A stretch of 17,328 nucleotides of DNA from Bacteroidales bacterium UBA1077 (GTDB lineage: Bacteria > Bacteroidota > Bacteroidia > Bacteroidales > UBA932). Made by a program: the position numbers and the translations under genes. Of the stretch, positions 6,937 through 14,792 are shown one piece after another. The stretch covers positions 1-17,328 of the forward strand of contig DCCQ01000050.1 in NCBI GenBank assembly GCA_002314195.1, written 5' to 3'. Under the pieces are notes generated by a model that was not told the DNA's origin, made no database searches, and worked only from the letters and a program-made list of their open reading frames with translations. Every line of letters begins with the position of its first letter. The stretch's first letter is position 1.

Positions 6937-9348
6937 ATGAAACTTTCTGAACTAAAAACCGGTGAGGTGGGTGTCATCGCAAAGGTGAACGGCCACGGTG
7001 GCTTCCGGAAAAGGCTCATAGAGATGGGCTTCATCAACGGGAAGCGGGTGGCTGTCGTGCTCAATGCCCCGCTGAAAGATCCTATTGAATATGAAATACT
7101 TGGCTATAAAGTGTCGTTGAGGCGCTCAGAGGCTGCACTCATTGATGTGATCAGTGAGGAGGAGGCCAAGGCCGCCGTTGTCGCCAAGCAGGATGTCACA
7201 TCGATCTTTGACGATGACTGCGACGAGGTCGCGGCTCTGAATCAGGAGATGGAACGTCTCGCCAAAGAGAGACACCACGTGATCCGCGTCGCCCTTGTCG
7301 GCAACCCTAACTGCGGAAAGACCTCGCTGTTCAACATCGCTTCGGGCAGTCACGAGCACGTGGGCAACTACAGCGGTGTGACCGTTGACGCCAAGGAGGG
7401 GCATTTTGAATATAAAGGCTACAAGTTCGTTCTCGTGGATCTGCCGGGAACATATTCATTGTCAGCCTACAGCCCTGAGGAACTCTACGTCCGCAAGAAT
7501 CTGGTGGAGAATGTCCCGGACGTTGTCGTGAATGTGGTTGACGCATCCAACATCGAGAGGAATCTCTACCTGACCACCCAGGTCATCGACATGAACCTCC
7601 GTGTCGTCATGGCTCTGAATATGTATGACGAGCTTCAGGCGAGGGGAGACAAGCTCGACATCAAGCAGCTCGGCTACCTTCTCGGAATGCCGGTCTGCCC
7701 GACTGTCAGCCGTGACGGAACCGGGATCCCTCAGCTGCTGGACACGGTGATCCAGATCTACGAGAAGCATGACGAGAGGCTGGCCCGCCACATCCACATC
7801 AATCACGGCAAGGAACTCGAAAGGAGCATTGACAGCATCAAGGCCTTGATACAGAAGAATCAAGACATCAGAGGAAAATACTCCACCCGTTACCTTGCGA
7901 TCAAGCTCCTTGAAAACGACAAGCAGATTGAGGACGTGATCGGAACCCTTCCGAATGCCGGTGAGATTCTCAAAACCCGGGACGAGGAAGCCGCCAGGAT
8001 CGAGAGGATGCTCCACACGAACGCCGAGTCAGCGATTGTCGATGCGAAATATTCATTCATCCATGGCGCCCTTGCCGAGACTTACACCCCTCATGTTGAT
8101 TCCAAGCCGAAGAGGACCATCACCGACCGGATAGACGCTGTCGTCACCAACAAGTGGGCTGCGTTCCCTATATTCATTTTCCTGCTTTACCTCATATTCC
8201 AGTCCACATTCACTTTGGGCAACTACCCGATGAACTGGATAGATTGGCTTGTGGGGCAGTTCGGGGATTTTGTGGCGGATTTCATGAAGGACGGCTGGCT
8301 CAAGGACCTTCTCGTGGACGGCGTGATCGCCGGAGTGGGAAGTGTGCTGGTGTTCCTTCCTAACATATTGATTCTCTATTTCTTCCTTTCCATAATGGAG
8401 GATTCTGGGTATATGGCCCGCGCCGCTTTCATCGTGGACAAGCTGATGCACAGGATCGGCCTTCACGGTAAGTCCTTCATCCCGATGGTCATGGGCTTTG
8501 GCTGCAACGTGCCGGCGATCATGGCCACCCGAGCGATCGAGAGCCGAAAGAGCCGTCTCATCACGATCGCCATCATCCCGTTCATGTCCTGCGCCGGCAG
8601 GCTTCCGATCTTCGTCCTGCTTGCCGGAGCATTCTTCCCGCACAATTCCGCCCTCGCCCTTTTAGGAATATACTTCCTCGGAGTCTTGATGGCGATCCTG
8701 TCGGCGGTCATCCTGAGCCGTTTCATAAAGGAGGACGACCTTCCGTTCGTGATGGAACTGCCACCTTACAGGGTGCCGACCGGCAAGGCGATCTGGAGGC
8801 ACACTTGGGAAAAGGGAAAGCAATATCTTGAGAAGATGGCCACGACGATTCTGATCGGTTCAGTCGTGATCTGGTGTCTGGGTTATTTCCCTCGTTCAGA
8901 CAAAGGGGCTGAGTACCAGCAGGAGCATTCGTACATCGGGCAGCTCGGGAAGGCTGTCTCTCCGGCTCTTGATCCGCTGGGTTTCAGCTGGAAGATGGAC
9001 ATCGGCCTTTTGACCGGTGTTGTTGCCAAGGAATTGGTGGTTAGTACATTGGGTGTCATGTACGCTTCCGATGAGCCGGAAGTCTCAGAGGCTGTCGAGG
9101 CTTCTGACACTGACGCTCTCGCCGCAGACACGCAACTTCAAGGCACACTCGCGCGTTCTGTCAGTCTGCCGGCCGCCGTCGCCTACATGATATTCATTCT
9201 GCTGTATTTCCCTTGCATCGCGACATTCGTGGCTATCAAGAACGAGACAGGAAAGTGGCGCTGGGCCATCGCGGTCTGCGTCTACACGATGGTCGTGGCA
9301 TGGCTTGCCGCCTTCATCGGCTTCCACATCACCGCATTGTTGATTTAA
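6937..9348 (+). CDS. feoB: Ferrous-iron transporter, fused FeoA-FeoB
   Basis: Imports Fe(II) across the inner membrane. The 803-residue protein has a FeoA SH3-like domain at residues 1-72 (KTGEVGVIAKVNGHGG, then RLIEMGF) and a short linker. The FeoB GTPase domain follows: G1 GNPNCGKTS 122-130, G2 Thr in YSGVTVD, G3 DLPG 168-171, G4 NMYD 228-231 and the G5-like SRDGTG. The membrane part begins near 405 and carries the two gate motifs, GFGCNVPA (520-527) and FMSCAGRLP (549-557), plus AKELVVSTLG at 697. All key motifs are intact. FeoA-FeoB fusion is normal in Bacteroidota. The start at 6937 is chosen because FeoA begins there (MKLSELKTGE) and because the promoter overlaps the upstream ATG. The gene is followed after 21 bases by the hemerythrin gene, so iron import and a di-iron protein share a transcript. 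Confidence 0.95.
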   Translation: MKLSELKTGEVGVIAKVNGHGGFRKRLIEMGFINGKRVAVVLNAPLKDPIEYEILGYKVSLRRSEAALIDVISEEEAKAAVVAKQDVTSIFDDDCDEVAALNQEMERLAKERHHVIRVALVGNPNCGKTSLFNIASGSHEHVGNYSGVTVDAKEGHFEYKGYKFVLVDLPGTYSLSAYSPEELYVRKNLVENVPDVVVNVVDASNIERNLYLTTQVIDMNLRVVMALNMYDELQARGDKLDIKQLGYLLGMPVCPTVSRDGTGIPQLLDTVIQIYEKHDERLARHIHINHGKELERSIDSIKALIQKNQDIRGKYSTRYLAIKLLENDKQIEDVIGTLPNAGEILKTRDEEAARIERMLHTNAESAIVDAKYSFIHGALAETYTPHVDSKPKRTITDRIDAVVTNKWAAFPIFIFLLYLIFQSTFTLGNYPMNWIDWLVGQFGDFVADFMKDGWLKDLLVDGVIAGVGSVLVFLPNILILYFFLSIMEDSGYMARAAFIVDKLMHRIGLHGKSFIPMVMGFGCNVPAIMATRAIESRKSRLITIAIIPFMSCAGRLPIFVLLAGAFFPHNSALALLGIYFLGVLMAILSAVILSRFIKEDDLPFVMELPPYRVPTGKAIWRHTWEKGKQYLEKMATTILIGSVVIWCLGYFPRSDKGAEYQQEHSYIGQLGKAVSPALDPLGFSWKMDIGLLTGVVAKELVVSTLGVMYASDEPEVSEAVEASDTDALAADTQLQGTLARSVSLPAAVAYMIFILLYFPCIATFVAIKNETGKWRWAIAVCVYTMVVAWLAAFIGFHITALLI

Positions 9349-9369
9349 CTGTTACCTGCATTCACGAAT

Positions 9370-10059
9370 ATGAAAAAATACACCACTGAGATGTCCGTGT
9401 CGGACATGATCGACATCGACTACAGTCTGCTTCAGGTGATTTCCAGAATGGGTCTTGACTTGAAGTACGCCGGAATGCCGGTGTCTGAGGCCTGCCGGAA
9501 ATGTGGCATCGACCCCGACACTTTCATCCTGATCTGTAACGTTTACTCATTCCCTTATCATGTGCCGTCATCCGCCGAACTTGCGTCCGGCAGTGTCCCG
9601 GACATTATCGAGTACCTTCATGTCTCACACCTCTACTATATGGGACGTGCGCTGCGGGGTCTTGAAGAGTCTTTCGACAGGCTTGTGGCTCCGTTCGACG
9701 AGAGGCAGAAAAAAGTTGTCCTGAAATTCTTCAACGACTACAAGGATGAGCTGGACAAGCATTTCGCCTACGAGGAAGAGGTTGTGTTCCCCTACATCGA
9801 GACCCTGCGGCGCGATGGAAAGAGGGCTTCTGAATATTCCATCGAACAGTTCGAGGAACACCACGAGAACGTTGAGGAGAAACTTGAGGACATGAAGAAC
9901 ATCGTGATGAAGTACCTTCCGGCGGAATGTTCCAATGAACTGAAAATCATGGTGCTGCTGTCTATTTACCATCTGCATGACGATCTGAGGCGGCACACTT
10001 ATGTGGAGAATAATATTCTTGTTCCGATTGTAAGCAGACTGGAGCGCGATGGAAAATAA
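9370..10059 (+). CDS. Hemerythrin-domain protein, RIC/ScdA-like
   Basis: A 229-residue cytoplasmic protein, all helical with no signal peptide. Residues 8-57 resemble the ScdA N-terminal domain (VSDMIDIDYSLLQVISRMGLD, EACRKCGID), but the cysteine pair usual in that domain is absent; Cys42, Cys45 and Cys56 lie elsewhere. Residues 80-220 form a four-helix hemerythrin-like domain with the expected ligands: H84/H87, H131-x3-E135, H164/H165 and H209-x3-E213. This fits a di-iron site. Relatives (YtfE, ScdA) help repair iron centres after nitric-oxide or oxidative damage. It is co-transcribed with feoAB (21-base gap) and overlaps the next regulator gene by 11 bases. A sensor for oxygen or NO feeding into that regulator is an attractive reading; repair of iron centres is the alternative. 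Confidence 0.83.
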   Translation: MKKYTTEMSVSDMIDIDYSLLQVISRMGLDLKYAGMPVSEACRKCGIDPDTFILICNVYSFPYHVPSSAELASGSVPDIIEYLHVSHLYYMGRALRGLEESFDRLVAPFDERQKKVVLKFFNDYKDELDKHFAYEEEVVFPYIETLRRDGKRASEYSIEQFEEHHENVEEKLEDMKNIVMKYLPAECSNELKIMVLLSIYHLHDDLRRHTYVENNILVPIVSRLERDGK

Positions 10060-10648
10060 GAAAAGAATAGTTCTGATCATACCCTCTGACATCATCGCCA
10101 AAGGATTTGAAGGTATTTTGGCCGAACAAGGGGATTTCCTTGTTCAGGAGAACCTTGTGGACTTCTCCCGGGGCAGCGAGGCCAAACTGAGGAATCTTTC
10201 CCCTGATGTGGTCATTGTCGATCCTGCTGTCTTTGATTTCCAAAGCCGCAAGGAAAGCCGTATCCTGATCGCTGATTGCTGTGACGCTTCCGTGCTTGCT
10301 CTGGAGGGGCCTTCCGTGACTGACGACATACTCAAGCAGTTTGACGGAGCGATCTCGTTGTACGATGACATGGCTTGTGTGGCAAGAAAGATTAACTCGG
10401 CGCTTGATTCCAAGCAGCCGGATTTGGCTACTGAAGGCAATGAGTTGTCGGCTCGTGAGAAGGAGATTCTTGTGTGCGTCGCCCAGGGGATGCTGAACAA
10501 GGAGATTGCCGACAAGTTCAGCCTCTCCATCTACACGGTCATCACCCACCGCAAGAACATCACCCGCAAGACCGGCATCAAGACCGTCGCCGGCCTCACC
10601 GTCTATGCTATCCTCAACAATCTCATTGACATTAATTCCGTCCAGTAA
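10049..10648 (+). CDS. LuxR-type transcriptional regulator with atypical receiver-like domain
   Basis: A 199-residue DNA-binding regulator. Residues 132-193 are a LuxR/GerE helix-turn-helix (ELSAREKEILVCVAQGMLNK, then the recognition helix around SIYTVITHRKN). Residues 5-120 look like a receiver fold, and PDVVIVDP puts Asp58 where the phosphoryl acceptor normally sits. The usual acidic pair after strand 1 is replaced by LIIPSD, and the conserved Lys of strand 5 is not seen, so ordinary phosphorylation is doubtful. It overlaps the hemerythrin gene by 11 bases, implying coupled expression and a shared function. The N-terminal domain may take its signal from the hemerythrin protein or another partner; that is inference. 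No sensor kinase gene is in the window. Confidence 0.85.
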   Translation: MENKKRIVLIIPSDIIAKGFEGILAEQGDFLVQENLVDFSRGSEAKLRNLSPDVVIVDPAVFDFQSRKESRILIADCCDASVLALEGPSVTDDILKQFDGAISLYDDMACVARKINSALDSKQPDLATEGNELSAREKEILVCVAQGMLNKEIADKFSLSIYTVITHRKNITRKTGIKTVAGLTVYAILNNLIDINSVQ

Positions 10649-11735
10649 GATTGATTTCAGCGAAGACAGGGTAGTGGTCGGAGTAGCGGACGCGGGGGAC
10701 GGTGTGCGACACGGCGCTGAAATGCGATGGATAAAGAATATAATCGATGCGGATGAAAGGCCAGAGGAATGAATATGTCGCCCCGAAGCCTTTGCCGGCT
10801 TCCACGAAAGAGTCGTCACGGCCTTTCTTGAGGCGATTGTAAGTGTACGACATCGGATTGTCGTTGAAATCACCTGTGACAATCGTCTCAAGCGTGCAGC
10901 CCTCGATGTCCGACATGACCTTGTCAACCTGCTCTGGCCTCCTTCTGATGGACTTCTTCATCTTCTCCTCGGTCTCCCACATCAGTTCGCCGTCCTTGTC
11001 AGTCACTGACTTCTTGAGTCTGGCCAGAGAAACATTATAACTCTCGAAGTGACAGTTATAGACCCGGATCTCAGAACCTTCCCTGACCTTCAAATCAGTG
11101 AATATCGCCATATTCGAGCTTCTGTCGAATGTCAGTTTCCCTTTCCGCGCGATAGGAAACTTGCTCAGCGTGACATTTCCGTAACTACCCTTGTCGGTCA
11201 CAAACATGAAATACCCGACATTATACCCCGGAAAACGCTTCCTGAAGAACCGTGACACATCATATTCACCGGGCAGATTGACCTCTTGAAGGCACACGAT
11301 GTCCGCGTCGCTTTTCATTATGAACCTTACGACCGAGTCCGCGCACGCCGCCCTGCCGCCTTCATCCTTGAACTCAGGAGAGCGCCCCAATGCGAAATGT
11401 CCCACGTTGTAAGTAAGAATCTTGACCGTTTCGGAGCCCCTTTCCGCCGCACCGGATGAAAACTGGAAATACCGCCCGATGAATATCAATGAAGGCAGCA
11501 ATGCCAACAATGAGATAAGAAACGATCGGGAACCCTTTCTGATGGATAGGATAAGGAACACCACGTTCAAGATCGCGATGGGCACGAACAATAACCCGAA
11601 CACGGTCATGTACCATGCCTTGGCCGGATTCACGACCATCGAGGCGTAGCTGAGCAGAAGCAGGAAAGCCGCAAGCAGCATCAGCATTCTTGCGATGATG
11701 CCGCCGGACGAGTCCTCATGTGCCTTTCTGCCCAT
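10632..11735 (-). CDS. Membrane-anchored endonuclease/exonuclease/phosphatase-family protein
   Basis: A 367-residue protein with three N-terminal membrane segments (about 16-34, 42-65, 70-88) and a metal-dependent EEP-fold phosphoesterase domain at 103-363. Catalytic motifs are all present: LTYNVG (Asn110), LQEV (Glu151), NCHFES (His229), GDFND (Asp289, Asn291), RIDYIL (Asp331) and YSDHYPV (Asp353, His354). The substrate could be nucleic acid, a phosphoinositide-like lipid or a sugar phosphate; the family does not allow a choice. The catalytic domain probably faces the periplasm, since three spans follow a basic cytoplasmic N-terminus. It is last in the mutL operon, 14 bases after the rhomboid gene, and its 3' end overlaps the convergent regulator gene by 17 bases. 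Confidence 0.87.
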   Translation of the reverse strand: MGRKAHEDSSGGIIARMLMLLAAFLLLLSYASMVVNPAKAWYMTVFGLLFVPIAILNVVFLILSIRKGSRSFLISLLALLPSLIFIGRYFQFSSGAAERGSETVKILTYNVGHFALGRSPEFKDEGGRAACADSVVRFIMKSDADIVCLQEVNLPGEYDVSRFFRKRFPGYNVGYFMFVTDKGSYGNVTLSKFPIARKGKLTFDRSSNMAIFTDLKVREGSEIRVYNCHFESYNVSLARLKKSVTDKDGELMWETEEKMKKSIRRRPEQVDKVMSDIEGCTLETIVTGDFNDNPMSYTYNRLKKGRDDSFVEAGKGFGATYSFLWPFIRIDYILYPSHFSAVSHTVPRVRYSDHYPVFAEINLTGRN

Positions 11736-11749
11736 AACAAATCAGTCTG

Positions 11750-12442
11750 TCACCTACGCCAAAGCTTGCCTGTTTTCTTCCAGTAAAGAAGCAGCAGAAA
11801 TCCGAACAGCATTCCTCCGAGGTGGGCGAAATGCGCCACGCCATCCAACGTTCCGGTCACTCCAGTGTAAAGCTCGATGGCGATGAATATCAAGACGAAC
11901 CATTTGGCTTTCAGAGAAATGGGCGGGAATATGAGCGTCCAGACATCATTCGGATAAAGCATTGCGTATCCAATCTGTATTCCGTAGATCGCTCCTGAGG
12001 CTCCAAGCGTCGGGGTACGCAGAAGGTTGATCTGTCCAGTCGTCAGGACCCCGGCGTTGGCAGAGGCCATGGCTTCCATCTGGAAATATTCCACAACCGT
12101 GTGTGTCAGGACGGCTCCAAGCCCGGCCACGAAATAGAAGATGAGGTATTTCTTTGACCCGATCGTCCTTTCCAGCGCTGAACCGAACATCAGAAGACAG
12201 AACATGTTGAAGAACAGATGCCAGAATCCTCCGTGCATGAACATGTAAGTGATCGGCTGCCAGATGTGGAAGAACGGAGATTTCGGATAGAACATCGCGA
12301 ACGTGCTGACCATGAAGTTCTGATTGATCAGCGTGGCGATGAACATCACGATGTTGATCAGCAGGATATTCCTTGTCGCTGGTGGAATCCTGTTGAGGAA
12401 TCCGCCTATTCCGGATTGTCTGTCGTCGTAGTAATATGCCAT
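11750..12442 (-). CDS. Rhomboid-family intramembrane serine protease
   Basis: A 230-residue integral membrane protein of about six segments that cleaves substrates inside the membrane. Hallmarks are H70-x4-H75-x3-N79 in the second segment (MHGGFWHLFFNMF), the catalytic serine in GASGAIYG (Ser149), and the catalytic histidine in AHLGGMLFG (His207). All catalytic residues are present, so it should be active. The length is that of a minimal bacterial rhomboid, without an extra cytoplasmic domain. It lies 18 bases after mutL and 14 before the EEP gene, and co-transcription is likely. The substrate is unknown. Confidence 0.93.
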   Translation of the reverse strand: MAYYYDDRQSGIGGFLNRIPPATRNILLINIVMFIATLINQNFMVSTFAMFYPKSPFFHIWQPITYMFMHGGFWHLFFNMFCLLMFGSALERTIGSKKYLIFYFVAGLGAVLTHTVVEYFQMEAMASANAGVLTTGQINLLRTPTLGASGAIYGIQIGYAMLYPNDVWTLIFPPISLKAKWFVLIFIAIELYTGVTGTLDGVAHFAHLGGMLFGFLLLLYWKKTGKLWRR

Positions 12443-12460
12443 ATTCTTATATTCAAAAAA

Positions 12461-14359
12461 TTAAAATAACTTTTCAACCTGCGCGGTCGTCATGATCGCC
12501 ATGATTCTTTTCCCGTTTCCTGCCAGCTCGGGGTTGCTGCTGGAGAGCAGTGTGTCCAGCAGGTTTCTCGCTTCTGCCGGAGAGGCCAAAGGATCGCAGC
12601 CTGACGCTCCAAGTAGGGCTATTTTCTCCGCCATAGCTGATTCCATCACTCCCGGCAGCGAGGAACTGTCGTCCGAGAGGATCAGCAACAGGTCAGAAAC
12701 CATTGTCTGGATCTTCCCCGCCTCGCATGAATATCCTTCCGGAACCCCGTTGACCACAATTGTGTCCGTGCCGAACGGTGAGATGTCGAATCCAAGTCTG
12801 GCGAGCAGCCCGGCCTTGTCATCGAAGACGGCTCTGTTGGCGGCCCCGACTTCGACTTTCACCGGGAACATGCTCGCCTGCGTGACGTGCTCGTTCTTTG
12901 TGAGAGCTGCCAGCGCCCTGTCGTAGAGTATCCTTTCACGTGCCCTTCTGACATTCACGATCATCAGGCCGTCCCTTGCCGGGGCGACGATGTATTTCCC
13001 GCCGAGGATGATGGTCTGCGTCATCGGCAGCGTTTTCTCTTCGAAAAGTTTGCCATAATCTTCCCGCCGGTCCACATATTGCCCGAATTTCCCGGCCGCT
13101 GAGCCGTATCCTCCGGCCGCTGAGCCTGTCCAATCGGCCGCTGAACCACTCCACCCGGCCGCTGAGCCTCTTCTTTCGCTCGCTGAGCCACCGCTACTAT
13201 TGATTGCTGAGCTTGTCGAATCGCCCGGTGAACATGGACTCTCATCGAACGGATTATACCCGCTGTCCACCGCCACCTGCGGAATCGACTCCGGCTGATA
13301 TTCAGTGAAGTGCGACCCAAGCACCGGCATGTCGTTCGCCTCCGGGTTGCTGAAATCAATCCCTCCCGCGAACGAATTCTTCCCCAACGTCTCCTTCACC
13401 GAAGCATAGACAACTTGGAATATGAAGGAGTCATCCTCGAACTTCACCTCGGACTTTGTCGGGCTGATGTTCACGTCCACACTGTGCGGATCCACCTCAA
13501 GATAGATAAAGTATGACGGAGTCACCCCGTCAGCGACCATCCCCTCGTAAGCCTTCATCACGGCCTTGTGCAGGTAAGGACTCCGGAAATATCTCCCGTT
13601 GACAAAGAAGAACTGGTTGCCCAGCGTCTTCTTCGCTGTGTCAGGTTTGCCCACGAATCCCCGAAGTCTTACCACCGAAGTGTCCGCGCTGACATCCACC
13701 ACATCTCCCGTGACGGACGCCCCAAGCAGATCCATGATTCTGAACTTCAAGGATTTCGCTGGTTTGAGGACGTAGATGTCCTTGCCGTTGTGGCTGAGCG
13801 TGAACCCGGTTTCAGGCCTTGTCAGCGCCACTTTTGTGAACTCTTCAACGATATGCTTGAATTCCACGTTGTCCGACTTCAGGAACTTCCTTCTGGCCGG
13901 CACGTTGTAAAAGAGGTTGCGCACTGCTATGTTTGTTCCCTTCGGAGTGGCGATCTCTGTCGTTGAGTTATGGACAGACGCCGCGAACTCGACCTGGCAG
14001 CCGACCTCCTCATCCTTCGTGCGTGTCTTCAGCGTCACCTCGGCCACGGCCGCGATCGAGGCCAAAGCCTCGCCCCTGAATCCGAATGTCGTGATGTCCT
14101 CCAAATCCTCCGCTGTCGCTATCTTTGACGTGGCGTGTCTCTCGAAACAGAGCACGGCGTCGTCCGGATTCATCCCCTTGCCGTTGTCGATGACCTGGAT
14201 CAGAGTCCGTCCCGAGTCCTTTATTATCACCGAGATCTGGTCCGCCCCGGCGTCCACGGCATTCTCTACAAGTTCCTTCACCACGGAAGCCGGTCTTTGC
14301 ACGACCTCTCCCGCGGCGATCATATTCGCTATGTTTCCAGGCAGTATCCTGAGCTCCAT
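12461..14359 (-). CDS. mutL: DNA mismatch repair protein MutL
   Basis: The matchmaker ATPase of mismatch repair, 632 residues. The N-terminal GHKL ATPase is intact: Glu29 and Asn33 in KELVENAVDAGA, DNGKGM at 58-63, RHATSKI at 74-80 and GFRGEAL at 93-99, followed by the transducer domain to about 330. A Ser/Gly/Ala-rich linker (about 370-425) contains 7-residue repeats of the type GSAAGWS. The C-terminal dimerisation domain begins with GGKYIVAPARDGLMIV. Where endonuclease-type MutL proteins carry DQHA-x2-E-x4-E, this protein reads NVRR-AR-E-RILY-D (469-480), so the metal-binding motif is largely lost. The start is one base after the stop of the small upstream gene, which points to coupled translation. 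Confidence 0.95.
   Translation of the reverse strand: MELRILPGNIANMIAAGEVVQRPASVVKELVENAVDAGADQISVIIKDSGRTLIQVIDNGKGMNPDDAVLCFERHATSKIATAEDLEDITTFGFRGEALASIAAVAEVTLKTRTKDEEVGCQVEFAASVHNSTTEIATPKGTNIAVRNLFYNVPARRKFLKSDNVEFKHIVEEFTKVALTRPETGFTLSHNGKDIYVLKPAKSLKFRIMDLLGASVTGDVVDVSADTSVVRLRGFVGKPDTAKKTLGNQFFFVNGRYFRSPYLHKAVMKAYEGMVADGVTPSYFIYLEVDPHSVDVNISPTKSEVKFEDDSFIFQVVYASVKETLGKNSFAGGIDFSNPEANDMPVLGSHFTEYQPESIPQVAVDSGYNPFDESPCSPGDSTSSAINSSGGSASERRGSAAGWSGSAADWTGSAAGGYGSAAGKFGQYVDRREDYGKLFEEKTLPMTQTIILGGKYIVAPARDGLMIVNVRRARERILYDRALAALTKNEHVTQASMFPVKVEVGAANRAVFDDKAGLLARLGFDISPFGTDTIVVNGVPEGYSCEAGKIQTMVSDLLLILSDDSSSLPGVMESAMAEKIALLGASGCDPLASPAEARNLLDTLLSSSNPELAGNGKRIMAIMTTAQVEKLF
13091..13234. 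repeat. 21-base in-frame tandem repeat in the mutL linker
   Basis: On the plus strand the unit core GCTGAG (or GCTGAA/GGTGAA) recurs at 13098, 13119, 13140, 13161, 13182, 13206 and 13227. The steps are 21, 21, 21, 21, 24 and 21 bases, and four units begin CGGCCGCTGA. On the coding strand each unit encodes seven residues of the type GSAAGWS. Copies diverge between the cores and are best conserved in the first four. Because 21 and 24 are multiples of three, gain or loss of units keeps mutL in frame. Confidence 0.85.
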
Positions 14360-14360
14360 T

Positions 14361-14663
14361 CTAGAGAAGTGAATAGAATTTCGTGAAATAGATCAACACT
14401 ATCGCAAGCAGGATCAACCCGACAATCCCGATGATTTTCTGCGCCTTGGTGGCCACGGTTGTCCTCCTCGCATAATTGCCGTCACGCAGCGAGCCTTTGA
14501 TGTAGGAACCTGGCACGTACTCACCTTTTTCCTTCTCTTTCTCGAAAGTGCCATCAACCTTTCCGAACTTCTGCCGACGCTCCTCCTCATCCTTGTCGTA
14601 GTAGAGAGGCTTATAGTTGAACCTCCTGTGCTCCTGTTCCCCAGGAAAAGTAAAAAAGCCCAT
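14361..14663 (-). CDS. Small single-span membrane protein encoded upstream of mutL
   Basis: A 100-residue protein with a charged N-terminal part and one C-terminal membrane segment (77-97), probably tail-anchored with its N-terminus in the cytoplasm. The motif RFNYKPLYYDKDEEERRQKF (14-33) recurs in small proteins found next to mutL in Bacteroidota. Such proteins are sometimes labelled riboflavin synthase beta subunit, but nothing in this sequence supports that activity. It is the first gene of the operon, one base before mutL, with a -7 element just upstream. Function unknown. Confidence 0.75.
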   Translation of the reverse strand: MGFFTFPGEQEHRRFNYKPLYYDKDEEERRQKFGKVDGTFEKEKEKGEYVPGSYIKGSLRDGNYARRTTVATKAQKIIGIVGLILLAIVLIYFTKFYSLL

Positions 14664-14689
14664 AATCTTTCAAATTACCTTAATCCTAA

Positions 14690-14697
14690 CAAAGGTA
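14690..14697 (-). promoter_or_regulatory. -7 element of the mutL operon promoter
   Basis: TACCTTTG on the minus strand, 27 bases before the start codon of the small membrane protein gene, matches the Bacteroidota -7 consensus exactly. No TTG sits at the expected 19-21 base distance, so the -33 element is weak or absent. Confidence 0.5.
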
Positions 14698-14792
14698 GTC
14701 AAAATCTCAGAAGAAGTTTTAAGTAATCCTCAAAAATCCATTCCAAAAATCTTCGCCGGCTTCCGGAACTGACATCAAATCGGAATCCGTGT

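Noticed and set aside
10654..10723. A 9-base inverted repeat (ATTTCAGCG and CGCTGAAAT) near the convergent gene ends
   Set aside because: The arms are 52 bases apart inside the EEP coding sequence and there is no T-tract, so a terminator function is unlikely; chance is a sufficient explanation.
13091..13234. CRISPR-like array
   Set aside because: The unit is only 21 bases, the frame is kept throughout, and the repeat lies within mutL; there are no spacers or cas genes.
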